From JBKECP01 sp047974765 (GTDB lineage: Bacteria > Pseudomonadota > Gammaproteobacteria > Pseudomonadales > Halieaceae), in assembly GCA_047974765.1 (NCBI GenBank), contig JBKECP010000013.1, positions 129,463 through 193,462 on the forward strand: 64,000 nt of DNA, given 5' to 3'. The position numbers and the translations under genes are program-made. The notes below the pieces were generated by a model. It searched no databases. It was not told the origin of the DNA and worked only from the letters and a program-made list of their open reading frames with translations. This document shows, piece by piece, positions 44,171-53,454 of the stretch (position 1 is the stretch's first letter; every line of letters begins with the position of its first letter).

Positions 44171-45172
44171 TTAGCGGCCAAAAAAAACCTTGCGCAGTTC
44201 AACGTACCGCTCAGCTGGCAGGCGTGGACCGAAGTTTGATACCACCTGGCCTGCTGCCAGATTGGCAAATTTGCCCGCGCGCTCATAGCTCTCACCCCGG
44301 CTGAGTGCATAGAGGAAGGCGCCTGCAAACATATCGCCAGCTCCATTACTGTCAATGGCTTTGACGGGGGGAGCTGTCAACCGGTCTTGCTGCTGGCCAT
44401 CCCAAACGATGGCGCCACCTGCGCCGCAGGTAATGGCAAAGCTGCGGGTAACATTGCGCAGGGCGTCGGCGGCCTGCTCTACAGTATCACTGCCGCTCCA
44501 GGCTATGGCTTCGTCTGCGTTGCAAAAGATAAGGTCCAGGCCGTCGCCAATAATCTCCTGCATGTATTCACGAAAGTAAGTGACCATGCCGGGATCGGAA
44601 AAGCTGAGGGCCGTTTTAACACCTGCGGCCTCGGCCAGTTCGCGCGCGCGCGCAGCGGCGGCGCGACCGGTTGGGGAAGTCACCAGATAGCCTTCAATAT
44701 ACAAATACGCTGAAGCTGCCAGCGCCTGCGGATCGAGCTCGGTAATCGACAGGCTTTCTGACACGCCCAGGTAGGTATTCATACTGCGCTCTGCATCCGG
44801 TGAGATCAGTACCAGGCATTTGCCTGTTGTGCCGGGGCCGCGCCCCTTTTTGAGACAGTGATCAACACCTGCGGCCTCCAGATCTGCCACATAGATATCG
44901 CCACCGCTGTCATTGGCCACCTTGCAGGACATAAAAGCCGGGCTGCCAAAGCGGGCACTGGCGATCATCGAGTTACCGGCGCTGCCACCGCTGGCATGGC
45001 GGGCGTGTACCAGGTGCCTGCTCAGATGTTGTAACAGCTCACACTGGCGTTTTTCATCAACCAGCGTCATCAGCCCCTTGTCAACACCCATAGCGGCCAG
45101 ATCATCGTCCTGAACCTCGATTTCTGTGTCTACCAGCGCCGCACCAAGGCCATAAACCCAGTATTTTTTCAT
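44171..45172 (-). CDS. PfkB-family carbohydrate/adenosine kinase-like protein
   Basis: The protein has 333 residues. The N-terminal glycine motif HASGGSAGNSM and the C-terminal DSNGAGDMFAGAFLYAL (catalytic Asp and anion hole) define the PfkB family. ITCGAGGAIVW is typical of the adenosine-kinase side of the family, and I favour a nucleoside kinase over a sugar kinase. ATG 45172 (MKKYWVYGLG) matches the family start; the open frame beyond it overlaps mrcB in antisense. It is divergent from mrcB, with 84 bp between. Confidence 0.85.
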   Translation of the reverse strand: MKKYWVYGLGAALVDTEIEVQDDDLAAMGVDKGLMTLVDEKRQCELLQHLSRHLVHARHASGGSAGNSMIASARFGSPAFMSCKVANDSGGDIYVADLEAAGVDHCLKKGRGPGTTGKCLVLISPDAERSMNTYLGVSESLSITELDPQALAASAYLYIEGYLVTSPTGRAAAARARELAEAAGVKTALSFSDPGMVTYFREYMQEIIGDGLDLIFCNADEAIAWSGSDTVEQAADALRNVTRSFAITCGAGGAIVWDGQQQDRLTAPPVKAIDSNGAGDMFAGAFLYALSRGESYERAGKFANLAAGQVVSNFGPRLPAERYVELRKVFFGR

Positions 45173-45256
45173 ATCAGCATGGTTCCTTGTCTCCTGGGCC
45201 GCTATTATCCCGATCCATCCATTAAATGAAAGAACCTCCTTCGGACTACCTTTTTC

Positions 45257-47512
45257 ATGCCGAAAACCCGTCATTTACTGCTAAAACTCATTATTTCGGC
45301 TGCGCTGGCTTTTGCGCTGGTGATGATTTACCTCGATGCCAGAATTACCGCCACCTTCACCGATAAAATGTGGGAGGTGCCCGCCAAAGTCTATGCCCGG
45401 CCGCTGGAACTGTTTGTGGGCGCGCGCCTGGCGGCAGAAGATCTGGTCTATGAGCTGGAAGTGCTCGGCTACCGCAAGGTGGATGCGGTGCGTCAACCCG
45501 GCCAGGTACGGCGGCAGGGCAATAGCTTCACTATCTACACGCGGGGTTTTGATTTTGTCGGTGAGCGTGAAGTGGCGCGTCAGATAGAGCTTGTGCTTGG
45601 CAATGGTCGTATTACCCGGCTCAAAAGTGGTCGCGGTGATATTGACCTGATGCGCCTGGACCCGGTGCGTATTGGTGGTATCTATCCCTCTCACGGTGAA
45701 GATCGCATTCTGGTGCGTCTGGACGAGGTGCCCGACACCCTGCGCCAGGGTTTGCTGGCAGTGGAAGATCAAAATTTCTATCATCACTGGGGTTTTTCCA
45801 TCAGTGGCATTTTGCGGGCCGCCTTTAATAATCTGCGCTCCGGTTCGGTAGTGGCCGGTGGCAGTACCATTACCCAGCAGCTGGTTAAAAATTATTACCT
45901 TAGCCCTGAGCGCACCTATGTTCGCAAGCTCAAGGAATTGCTGATGGCCATTTTGTTGGACTTGCACTACAGCAAGGACCAGATTCTGGAAAGCTATATC
46001 AATGAGGTTTATCTCGGTCAGGACGGGCCGCGGGCCGTGCATGGGCTGGCACTGGCCTCCCGCTATTATTTTGATACTCCGGTTCAGCAGTTGGGCCTGC
46101 ATCAGCAGGCACTGCTGATCGGTATGGTCAAAGGAGCCTCTTTCTACAATCCCCTGCGCAACCCGGAGCGGGCCCGCAAACGCCGTGATCTGGTGCTGGA
46201 TGCAATGGCGACCGAAGGTGTGATTTCACCCGAACATGCAACAGTGGCCAAAGCCATGCCTCTGGGTCTGAATAATCAGCATCGCATTACCGACAGCTTC
46301 CCTGCCTACCTTGATCTGGTGCGCCGCCAGTTGCGCCAGGAATATCGGGAAGAGGATTTGACCACGCTGGGTCTGAGCATTTTTACCAGCTTTGATCCTG
46401 TCTTGCAGCGGCAGGTGGAGGAAAGTGCCAGTGCCATATTGAAACAGCTCGATAGCACCGGCGACTTGCAATCGGCCACTGTGGTGACCCGTTTTGATAC
46501 CGGCGAAGTGGCGGCGGTCGTCGGTGGGCGCAATGCCCGCTATGCCGGTTTTAACAGGGCACTGGATGCAAGGCGGCCAGCGGGTTCACTACTTAAGCCT
46601 GCGGTTTATCTGGCTGCACTGGCACAGCCAAAGCGCTATACGCTGGCGTCGGTATTGCGCGATACCAAGGTGCAGGTGTCTGGTCCGGACGGTATCTGGG
46701 AGCCGCGCAACTTTGACCGTCTGGAACATGGTGATGTGCTGCTGCATGAGGCTCTGGCCCGCTCCTATAATCTGGCAACGGCCCGCCTGGGGATGGAGGT
46801 CGGTCTCGATGAAGTAGCCGATATGCTGCGTCGTTTGGGGGTGGAAGGTGATATTCCCGAAGTACCGGCCCTGACTCTCGGTGCTGGTGCCTATTCATTG
46901 ATGGATATGGCGATCATGTACCAGAGTATCGCGGCCGGCGGTTTTCGCATGCCTTTACGCAGTATCCGCGATATTGTCGACGCCAGCGGTGAGCCACTTA
47001 AACGCTATCCGCTGGAATACGAGCGCACGATCAGCTTGCAGGCAGTTCATTTATTGCACTACGCCCTGCGCGAAGTTGTGCGCGAGGGTACAGGGCGTGG
47101 TGTTTATCGCTATTTGCCGGAAAAGTTTTCAGTGGCGGGTAAAACCGGTACCACTAATGATGGTCGAGATTCCTGGTTTGCCGGATTTTCCGGTGATTTG
47201 CTGGCGGTGACCTGGGTAGGTCGGGATGACAATGGCAGTACCGGCCTGACAGGCAGTTCAGGCGCACTTAAAATCTGGGCGCATTTTATGGCCAGTGCCA
47301 GTCAGCGTTCTCTGGGCTACCGTATGCCGGATGGTGTTGAGCCTTACTGGATCGATAACAACAGCGGTGCGCTCACTGGCCAGGGTTGCCCCGACGCCCG
47401 TTTGCTACCTTTTTTCAAGGGCAGTCAGCCGCAGCAGCAAACGCACTGTTCGCCGCGTGAGAATGTGGTAAAAGACTGGTTTCAGTCACTCTTTGGTGGA
47501 GATTCCCCATGA
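45257..47512 (+). CDS. mrcB: Bifunctional penicillin-binding protein 1B
   Basis: The protein has 751 residues. One membrane anchor (LLLKLIISAALAFALVMIYL) is followed by the UB2H region (residues about 60-145). The glycosyltransferase 51 domain has LLAVEDQNFYHHWG, with the catalytic Glu, and GGSTITQQLVKNYYLSPERT. The transpeptidase has the catalytic Ser in RRPAGSLLKP, SYN in ARSYNLATARL and KTG in VAGKTGTTND. It polymerises and crosslinks peptidoglycan. A TPR lipoprotein gene overlaps its end by 4 bp and may be a partner, in the way LpoB serves PBP1b in E. coli. The C-terminus has two Cys residues (QGCPDA, THCSPRE). Confidence 0.95.
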   Translation: MPKTRHLLLKLIISAALAFALVMIYLDARITATFTDKMWEVPAKVYARPLELFVGARLAAEDLVYELEVLGYRKVDAVRQPGQVRRQGNSFTIYTRGFDFVGEREVARQIELVLGNGRITRLKSGRGDIDLMRLDPVRIGGIYPSHGEDRILVRLDEVPDTLRQGLLAVEDQNFYHHWGFSISGILRAAFNNLRSGSVVAGGSTITQQLVKNYYLSPERTYVRKLKELLMAILLDLHYSKDQILESYINEVYLGQDGPRAVHGLALASRYYFDTPVQQLGLHQQALLIGMVKGASFYNPLRNPERARKRRDLVLDAMATEGVISPEHATVAKAMPLGLNNQHRITDSFPAYLDLVRRQLRQEYREEDLTTLGLSIFTSFDPVLQRQVEESASAILKQLDSTGDLQSATVVTRFDTGEVAAVVGGRNARYAGFNRALDARRPAGSLLKPAVYLAALAQPKRYTLASVLRDTKVQVSGPDGIWEPRNFDRLEHGDVLLHEALARSYNLATARLGMEVGLDEVADMLRRLGVEGDIPEVPALTLGAGAYSLMDMAIMYQSIAAGGFRMPLRSIRDIVDASGEPLKRYPLEYERTISLQAVHLLHYALREVVREGTGRGVYRYLPEKFSVAGKTGTTNDGRDSWFAGFSGDLLAVTWVGRDDNGSTGLTGSSGALKIWAHFMASASQRSLGYRMPDGVEPYWIDNNSGALTGQGCPDARLLPFFKGSQPQQQTHCSPRENVVKDWFQSLFGGDSP

Positions 47513-47985
47513 ATTTGATGCATCGCCTGCGAACCCTGTTTCTGTTGGTATGGTTGGCTGTATTGGCCGGGTGCTCGGTGTATTCCGTGCCTGGCAGTAA
47601 ACCTGCGCCGGTGGAAGATCGCACGGAAAAATCGTCGGATGAGACGCGCACTACAGTGGAACCCAGGGCGACGCCTGAGACCACTTCGCCCACCTATCCC
47701 CAGCAAACTCTGCCGCCGGATCCCAATGCCAGTAATGCTTACGGCGGTTTGCTGGTGCGCGCTGAACAGGCGGCGCAGGGTGGTGATTATGAGCAGGCAC
47801 TGGCCCTGCTGGAGCGCGCCCAGCGTATCGACCCCGACAGTGCCGAAGTTTATCTGGCGTTGGCGCAAACCTATGCGGCCAAGGGTGATAACAGTCGTGC
47901 CAGGGCAACAGCTGAGCGAGGTATGCTTTACTGTCGCAGCGACAGTGAGTGCAATAAATTGCGGCAGCTGAGTGTCCTTCCCTGA
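47509..47985 (+). CDS. TPR-containing lipoprotein, probable PBP1b partner
   Basis: The protein has 158 residues. A lipoprotein signal (LFLLVWLAVLAGC) puts the lipid-modified Cys at about residue 22. A Pro/Thr-rich linker follows, then TPR-like helices: GGDYEQALALLERAQRIDPDSAEVYLALAQTYAAKGD (read in parts) and ARATAERGM. The two Cys near the end may form a disulfide. Its ATG lies inside mrcB (ATGA-type 4-bp overlap). Such coupling supports a role in cell-wall synthesis; in Pseudomonas LpoP is a TPR lipoprotein that activates PBP1b, and this gene is a good match by position and architecture. Confidence 0.82.
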   Translation: MNLMHRLRTLFLLVWLAVLAGCSVYSVPGSKPAPVEDRTEKSSDETRTTVEPRATPETTSPTYPQQTLPPDPNASNAYGGLLVRAEQAAQGGDYEQALALLERAQRIDPDSAEVYLALAQTYAAKGDNSRARATAERGMLYCRSDSECNKLRQLSVLP

Positions 47986-48001
47986 TAACTCAGCGAGCAT
48001 T

Positions 48002-48142
48002 TAGCCGGGTTGATTCGCAGTGCGTGAATGTACCCCCGCTGGCTTTTAGCCAGTGCGAGCCCGCTAAAATCAAGGGATTTTGCAGATTTAAGCAGGCGGC
48101 CATCAAATAGAGGGGGCATCTGTTTGATGGCCAGGTTGATAA
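48002..48142 (+). repeat. Palindromic repeat array downstream of the TPR lipoprotein
   Basis: Three units are visible: CGCTGGC-tttta-GCCAGTG (about 48037-48055), AAAATC-aagg-GATTTT (48066-48081) and GGCCATCAAATAG / CTGTTTGATGGCC (48098-48110 with 48120-48132), ending AGGTTGATAA. Compared with the copies at 17791 and 39205, both arms of the last stem have changed so that pairing is kept. The last two units match 39161-39250 in order and orientation. Confidence 0.87.
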
Positions 48143-48169
48143 TGGCAATGTTATTCCGGCCGGTTTTTG

Positions 48170-49660
48170 TTATCCGGCAGGGGATTGTTCCTCGCACTGT
48201 ATCTGATAGTGCTTTTCATGAGCCTCAAAGGTCAAAAACTGATTGATGCAGGCGGGAACCTCCCCTGCGCTGTGGCTGACAAACAGAATTCGGGTATCGC
48301 TGTATTTGGCGATGTGATCGATAGCGCGCAGTATCAGGGCACGATGAAAGCTGTCCAGACCGAGGGTGGGCTCGTCGAGGATCAGGATGGCGGGAGATTT
48401 GACCATCGCCCTGGCCAGCAGGACCATACGTTGCAGGCCAAAGGAGAGTGTATCAAAGCGTTCTTTTGATAAGTTACCCAAACCCAGAGCGTGGAGCCAG
48501 GCCAGCGCACTTTGCTTTTGAGGGTCGGCCCAGTTGTCGTAAAGGCCAATGCTGTCAAAAAAACCTGACACCACCACTTCCAGTACTGCCATGCGCTGTT
48601 TGAAGTTGAGGTGGAGATTGGTGTCGAGCACACCGTATTTTTGTTTGATATCCCACACACTCTCACCGCTGCCCCGGCGAAGGCCAAAGAGCGTAATATC
48701 CTGGCCGTAGGCTTTGTGATTGTCGCCGGTAATCAGGCTCAACAGTGTGGTTTTGCCGCAGCCATTAGGGCCGCTGATGGCACAGTGCTGGTGGCGTTCA
48801 AAGGTCCAGTTGATATTGTCGAGCACTTTCAGCTCACCGTAGCTGACGCTGACATTGCGCAACTTAAGCAGGGGGGTGCTATCAGGCAGTGAATAGGGGC
48901 GGGGCAGTGCTGGTGGCAGTGCTGCCAGTGCTGGCAGTGACGGATTCATCAGCCGCTGTACTTCAGCCTGCGCCAGCACCTCGTCGATCGCTCCCTGGCT
49001 GAGAATACGGCCTTCATCCAGCACCAGCAGATCGCTGGTGTGCCCTGGGATATCCCCCAGGCTGCGGCAGAGCAACAAAACAGCGGTATCACTCTGTTGC
49101 AGTTCAGCAATAATGCGGGACATTTCCTGCTGGCTGTTGCGATCCAGGCCGTCGGTGGGGCTGTCCAGTATCAGCAGGCGCGGACGGGCGAGGATGGCTG
49201 TCAGCAGCAGGGTTTTGCGCATCTCGCCGGTAGAAATATAACGCAGACCCCGCTCCAGAATATGGCCAATTTGCAGCCGTTCAACCCAGTGTTTGAAGTG
49301 AGAATCGGGCTGTTTTCCTGCCAGTATCAGATCACATACCCGGGTGCCAGGATCAGAAGCGTCGGCGCGAAACTCCGAATCATCCATTTTGCTGTCATGC
49401 TCACACAATGCCTTGGCCTGTTCAAAGCAAACATAGGCAACGCCCTGTGCAAGTAGCGTTGGCGAGCGCTCGATTTTGCCAGAAAAATGCTTTTCCTGAC
49501 CGCTTATCACCCTGGCCAGGCTGGTTTTGCCTGCGCCATTGGGACCAATACAGGCCCATTGCTGACCGGTGATGATCGACCAGTTGATTTCTTTTAGTAC
49601 CGGTAAAGCTTTGTATACGAGCGAAAGCTGGTTGATTTTGAGAAGTATTTCTCTGTCCAT
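48170..49660 (-). CDS. modF: Double ATP-binding-cassette ATPase, ModF-like
   Basis: The protein has 496 residues with two complete ABC domains in tandem. Domain 1 has Walker A GPNGAGKTSLARVI, signature YISTGEMRKTLL and Walker B LLILDSPTDGLD. Domain 2 has GPNGCGKTTLLSLI, signature LSFGLQRMVLLARA and Walker B AILILDEPTLGLD. It has no membrane domain. This is the layout of ModF (called PhrA in older work), a soluble protein connected with molybdenum metabolism in E. coli. No other mod gene is near, so the molybdenum link is only from family likeness. Confidence 0.8.
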   Translation of the reverse strand: MDREILLKINQLSLVYKALPVLKEINWSIITGQQWACIGPNGAGKTSLARVISGQEKHFSGKIERSPTLLAQGVAYVCFEQAKALCEHDSKMDDSEFRADASDPGTRVCDLILAGKQPDSHFKHWVERLQIGHILERGLRYISTGEMRKTLLLTAILARPRLLILDSPTDGLDRNSQQEMSRIIAELQQSDTAVLLLCRSLGDIPGHTSDLLVLDEGRILSQGAIDEVLAQAEVQRLMNPSLPALAALPPALPRPYSLPDSTPLLKLRNVSVSYGELKVLDNINWTFERHQHCAISGPNGCGKTTLLSLITGDNHKAYGQDITLFGLRRGSGESVWDIKQKYGVLDTNLHLNFKQRMAVLEVVVSGFFDSIGLYDNWADPQKQSALAWLHALGLGNLSKERFDTLSFGLQRMVLLARAMVKSPAILILDEPTLGLDSFHRALILRAIDHIAKYSDTRILFVSHSAGEVPACINQFLTFEAHEKHYQIQCEEQSPAG

Positions 49661-49772
49661 GTGATCTGGATTCCGTCTCTGTTTACTCTGACCTTGTTTA
49701 TACAGTGTTGAACTGGCTTAATCAGCGTCTCGCATTTAAGGCCACACAAGAAAGGAGCTGGTTTCATTTCCC

Positions 49773-50393
49773 GTGTCAATTGCCCTGTTACAACTGCTTG
49801 AAGATCGCTTTGGCGGACACCGTCCACGGCGTAACATGCTGCGCCGTTTTCGTCGGCGTTCGGCCGTAGCTATCGTGCTGAGTGTGCGCGAAGGCGAACT
49901 GTACATTTTAATGATTAAACGGGCCGAGCGAAAAGGTGACCCCTGGTCGGGCCATATGGCCTTTCCCGGTGGTCGTATGGACCCGAATGACAGCAGTGTT
50001 TTTGCAACGGCCCTACGCGAGACGGATGAGGAGATTGGCCTGCACCTGCCAGACAGTGCCTCCCGTATTGGTCGCTTGTCGGATATTCAGGCTCAGCCTC
50101 ATAAAGGCATGTTCGGCATGATCGTTACGCCTTATGTCTTCCGTCTGGAACAGGATGTAGCCTTTAGCCCCAACTATGAGGTGGCCGAGGTGGTCTGGGT
50201 GCCGCTGGAGTTTCTGCTGGATACCGACAACCGTGAAAGTATGGTCTGGCAGCGGGGCAAATTGTCACTGACGCTGCCTTGTTATCTGTATGAGGGGCGC
50301 CGTATTTGGGGTATGTCATTGATGATGCTGGATGAATTAATGGATCTGGTTGAAGGCCGCCGCAATCCAAAGCGCAAGCAATGGCGGCGTTGA
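49773..50393 (+). CDS. NUDIX hydrolase, CoA-pyrophosphatase type
   Basis: The protein has 206 residues. HMAFPGGRMDPNDSSVFATALRETDEEIGL is read in two parts: FPGGRMDPND and ALRETDEEIGL, together the NUDIX box with NudL-like spacing. MIKRAERKGDPWSGHMAFPGG contains the CoA-specific upstream motif. It probably splits CoA or related diphosphates. The start is GTG 49773, but AAGGAG lies rather far upstream (about 15 bases); ATG 49836 is a shorter alternative. It converges end-to-end with the secreted-protein gene at 50394. Confidence 0.83.
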   Translation: MSIALLQLLEDRFGGHRPRRNMLRRFRRRSAVAIVLSVREGELYILMIKRAERKGDPWSGHMAFPGGRMDPNDSSVFATALRETDEEIGLHLPDSASRIGRLSDIQAQPHKGMFGMIVTPYVFRLEQDVAFSPNYEVAEVVWVPLEFLLDTDNRESMVWQRGKLSLTLPCYLYEGRRIWGMSLMMLDELMDLVEGRRNPKRKQWRR

Positions 50394-51014
50394 TCAGTGC
50401 TCATCCCGTAAAAAGGCTTTGGTATCGAGCATCAGATTTTTCAGATTCGGATCTTCCTGACCGGCTTGCAATAATACTTCCCGGTCGATTTCGCCGCGCA
50501 CATAAGCACGGATGACCTCCAATAATACCGGACTCATCTTTGGCTCACGCACCCAGCGCGGCGCATTGATCAGATTGCCACTCACCCAGTCGCCCTCGCG
50601 GCTGAGCCAGTAGCCGCCACAGTTCGACAGCTGGTAGTCGCCGATGCGGCCGTAGCTGATATTGGGTGTGTGGGGGCTGAAACCTCCGGGGACGTCCTCT
50701 TTGATTTCGTGCAGGGCCATTACCCACTGGCTGTCGATGGGGAAGGTCTCCACCTCGGGGCGGCAGTAGTTGCCGGTCTTCAGCCAGATGCGTACCTCGT
50801 CCAGGGGCTGTTTGCCGCGCAGTTTCTGATCAATATAAAAGTCGATGGAGTTACCTGCGGTAGCTGTTACCGTACCACTGATAACAAGGTCCGCACCGGC
50901 CTGCACATCTGCAAAGCTGCCCCGCCACAGGCAATTGCACCCGGCGCTGGCCGTGCTGGCGCCGGGTGAAAACATACTGGACAGAAGAGCTATTGTGATC
51001 AGCTTGCGAAACAT
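50394..51014 (-). CDS. Secreted Cys-containing protein of unknown function
   Basis: The protein has 206 residues. A signal peptide (KLITIALLSSMFSPGASTASA, cleavage near ASA-GC) yields a mature protein starting with a Cys cluster (GCNCLW). ADLVISGTVTATAG and IDQKLRGKQPLDEVRIWLKTG suggest a TIMP/NTR-like or OB-type beta fold, as in small secreted proteins that begin with a Cys pair. This is only a resemblance. It lies 18 bp after hemB and may be co-transcribed with hemL-hemB. No family is recognised with confidence. Confidence 0.65.
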   Translation of the reverse strand: MFRKLITIALLSSMFSPGASTASAGCNCLWRGSFADVQAGADLVISGTVTATAGNSIDFYIDQKLRGKQPLDEVRIWLKTGNYCRPEVETFPIDSQWVMALHEIKEDVPGGFSPHTPNISYGRIGDYQLSNCGGYWLSREGDWVSGNLINAPRWVREPKMSPVLLEVIRAYVRGEIDREVLLQAGQEDPNLKNLMLDTKAFLRDEH

Positions 51015-51032
51015 GGCCGATAAAGCCTCGTT

Positions 51033-52040
51033 TTATTGCAGCGCGTGTGCTGCCTCAATGGCGAAGTACGTCAGGATGCCATCACAGCCGGCCCGTTTGA
51101 AGGCCAGCAGTGATTCCAGCATAACGGCCTCCCGGGCCAACCAGCCGCGTTCGAAGGCGGCGATCTGCATGGCGTATTCACCGCTCACCTGGTAGGCAAA
51201 GGTGGGCACTTTCAGTTCATCTTTAACGCGGCGCACGATATCCAGGTAGGGCATGCCCGGTTTGACCATGATCATATCAGCGCCTTCGGCCAGGTCGAGT
51301 GCACATTCGTGCAGAGCCTCATTGCTGTTGGCCGGGTCCATCTGGTAGCTGAACTTGTTGCCACCCCTGATATTGTCGGCGGAGCCGACTGCGTCCCGGA
51401 AGGGGCCGTAATAGCTGGAGGCGTACTTGGCTGCATAGGCCAGAATCAACGTGTTTGAATATGCCTGTGCCTCCAGTTCAGTGCGAATGGCGCCGATGCG
51501 ACCGTCCATCATGTCCGAGGGGGCAATGATATCGGCACCGGCGGCAGCGTGAGTCAGCGCCTGCCGCACCAGCGTTTCGGTGGTAATGTCGTTGAGTACA
51601 TAGCCGTGATCGTCGATGATACCGTCCTGGCCATGCACGGTGTAGGGGTCCAGCGCTACATCGGTAATTACGCCCAGCTCCGGCAGCGCATCCTTGAGTG
51701 CCCTGACGGCTTGCGGTACTAATCCGCCAGCATTCCAGGCTTCTTCCGCCCGGGCTGTTTTAACTTCAGCCCCGATCACCGGAAACAGCGCCAGCGCGGG
51801 AATACCGAGAGTGAAGGCTTCACGGGCCCGCTCGATCAGCAGGTCGATACTGAGTCTTTCCACACCCGGCATAGAAGGTACTGCTTCGCGCTGACCACGG
51901 CCGGTGAGTACAAATACCGGCAGGATCAGATCCGCCGGACTGAGCCGGTTTTCTCTGACCAGATCGCGGGCAAAAGTGCTGGTGCGCAGGCGGCGCATGC
52001 GGGTAGTCGGGAAGGCACCGCGCTGGCTGGTAAAACTCAT
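51033..52040 (-). CDS. hemB: Delta-aminolevulinic acid dehydratase (porphobilinogen synthase)
   Basis: The protein has 335 residues. It condenses two molecules of 5-aminolevulinate. The two Schiff-base lysines are in LAYAAKYASSYYGPFRDA and MIMVKPGMPYLDIVRR. LILPVFVLTGRG, DVALDPYTVHGQDGI and AGADIIAPSDMMDGRIGAIR are family segments. The metal-binding loop at VALDPYTVHGQDG lacks the Cys triad of zinc-dependent enzymes, so it is likely the Mg-dependent type, as in Pseudomonas. It lies 5 bp after hemL and is clearly co-transcribed with it. Confidence 0.96.
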   Translation of the reverse strand: MSFTSQRGAFPTTRMRRLRTSTFARDLVRENRLSPADLILPVFVLTGRGQREAVPSMPGVERLSIDLLIERAREAFTLGIPALALFPVIGAEVKTARAEEAWNAGGLVPQAVRALKDALPELGVITDVALDPYTVHGQDGIIDDHGYVLNDITTETLVRQALTHAAAGADIIAPSDMMDGRIGAIRTELEAQAYSNTLILAYAAKYASSYYGPFRDAVGSADNIRGGNKFSYQMDPANSNEALHECALDLAEGADMIMVKPGMPYLDIVRRVKDELKVPTFAYQVSGEYAMQIAAFERGWLAREAVMLESLLAFKRAGCDGILTYFAIEAAHALQ

Positions 52041-52045
52041 GGTGT

Positions 52046-53332
52046 TTACTCCTGCAATTCGTGAAAAGCCTGCCGCGCTGCTGATAAAGTAGCCTCGATA
52101 TCAGCATCGCTGTGGGCCGCAGACAGAAAGCCTGCTTCGTAGGAAGCGGGAGCGAGATAAATACCCTGGGCCAGCATGCTGTGAAAGAAACAATTAAAAC
52201 GCTGGGTATCACAGGCCATCACCTGCTGGTAATTGCTGACCGCAGGTGCATCTGTGAAAAAGCCGCCGAACATGGTGCCGGCATGGTTAGTCGTGAAGGC
52301 TATGCCGACTTCGGAAGCGGCCTCTTCCAGACCTGCACACAGCTTGCGGGTGTGTTCAAACAGCGGTTCATAGAAGCCTTGTTCGGTAATTATATCGAGC
52401 ATCGCCAGACCGGCGCTCATGCATACCGGGTTGCCCGACAGAGTGCCCGCCTGATAAACCGGTCCCAGCGGAGCAATTTGTTCCATGATTTCGCGTTTGC
52501 CACCAAAAGCACCTACTGGCATGCCGCCACCAATGACCTTGCCCAGAGTGGTCAAGTCGGCTTCGATACCGTAGTAGCCTTGGGCACCTTGTAGGCCAAA
52601 GCGAAAACCGGTCATCACCTCATCCAGAATCAGTACGGCACCCTGCTGGTCGCAGGCTTTTCGCAAGGCTGCCAGAAAACCGGGTGCTGGTGGAATGCAG
52701 TTCATATTGCCCGCTACCGGTTCAACAATGGCACAGGCAATATTGGTACCGTGTTGTTCAAAGGCAGCTTGCAGGCCTTCAATATCATTGTAAGCCAGAG
52801 TCAGGGTGTGATCTGCCAGTGCCGCTGGTACGCCGGGAGAGCTGGGTACACCCAGTGTCAGAGCACCGGAGCCTGCTTTGACCAGCAATGAGTCCGAGTG
52901 ACCGTGATAGCAGCCCTCGAACTTGACGATAGTATCGCGGCCGGTAACACCCCGTGCCAGACGGATCGCACTCATTGTCGCTTCAGTGCCGGAGTTGACC
53001 ATGCGTACCATATCCATGTTGGGCATGATCGAACACAGCCTGTCGGCGAGTTGGGTTTCCAGTTCTGTGGGTGCGCCAAAACTCAGACCCTGTTCGCATT
53101 GCCTGATGACGGCTTCCCGTACCGCTGGATGGTTGTGGCCCGCCAGCATTGGTCCCCAGGAGAGCACATAGTCAATATAACGTTTGCCATCGGCATCAAA
53201 CAGGTAGGCACCATCGGCGCGTTCGATAAAAAGTGGTGTGCCGCCAACAGCCCGGAAGGCCCGCACCGGTGAATTGACGCCGCCGGGGATATGTTTTTGG
53301 GCGGCATTGAAGAGTTGTTCGGATCTGTTCAT
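52046..53332 (-). CDS. hemL: Glutamate-1-semialdehyde 2,1-aminomutase
   Basis: The protein has 428 residues, a class III PLP enzyme that makes 5-aminolevulinate. PGGVNSPVRAFRAVGG opens the family. MVNSGTEATMSAIRLARGVTGR, KFEGCYHGHSD, ILDEVMTGFRFG and TTLGKVIGGGMPVGAFGG (PLP-binding Lys) follow. It precedes hemB by 5 bp. Its own upstream region is filled with repeats and the decayed IS, so its promoter must lie between about 53333 and 53480. Confidence 0.97.
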   Translation of the reverse strand: MNRSEQLFNAAQKHIPGGVNSPVRAFRAVGGTPLFIERADGAYLFDADGKRYIDYVLSWGPMLAGHNHPAVREAVIRQCEQGLSFGAPTELETQLADRLCSIMPNMDMVRMVNSGTEATMSAIRLARGVTGRDTIVKFEGCYHGHSDSLLVKAGSGALTLGVPSSPGVPAALADHTLTLAYNDIEGLQAAFEQHGTNIACAIVEPVAGNMNCIPPAPGFLAALRKACDQQGAVLILDEVMTGFRFGLQGAQGYYGIEADLTTLGKVIGGGMPVGAFGGKREIMEQIAPLGPVYQAGTLSGNPVCMSAGLAMLDIITEQGFYEPLFEHTRKLCAGLEEAASEVGIAFTTNHAGTMFGGFFTDAPAVSNYQQVMACDTQRFNCFFHSMLAQGIYLAPASYEAGFLSAAHSDADIEATLSAARQAFHELQE

Positions 53333-53454
53333 GGGGCTCCGGGTTCGCTACACAGAATAAATGCTTTGCAGTTAAGCAATTTGCAATTGAATAAAGAGTG
53401 GGGATTATCCGCCCACACTGTCTGAATATCCAGCCTGTGCCTGACACCTGCGCT

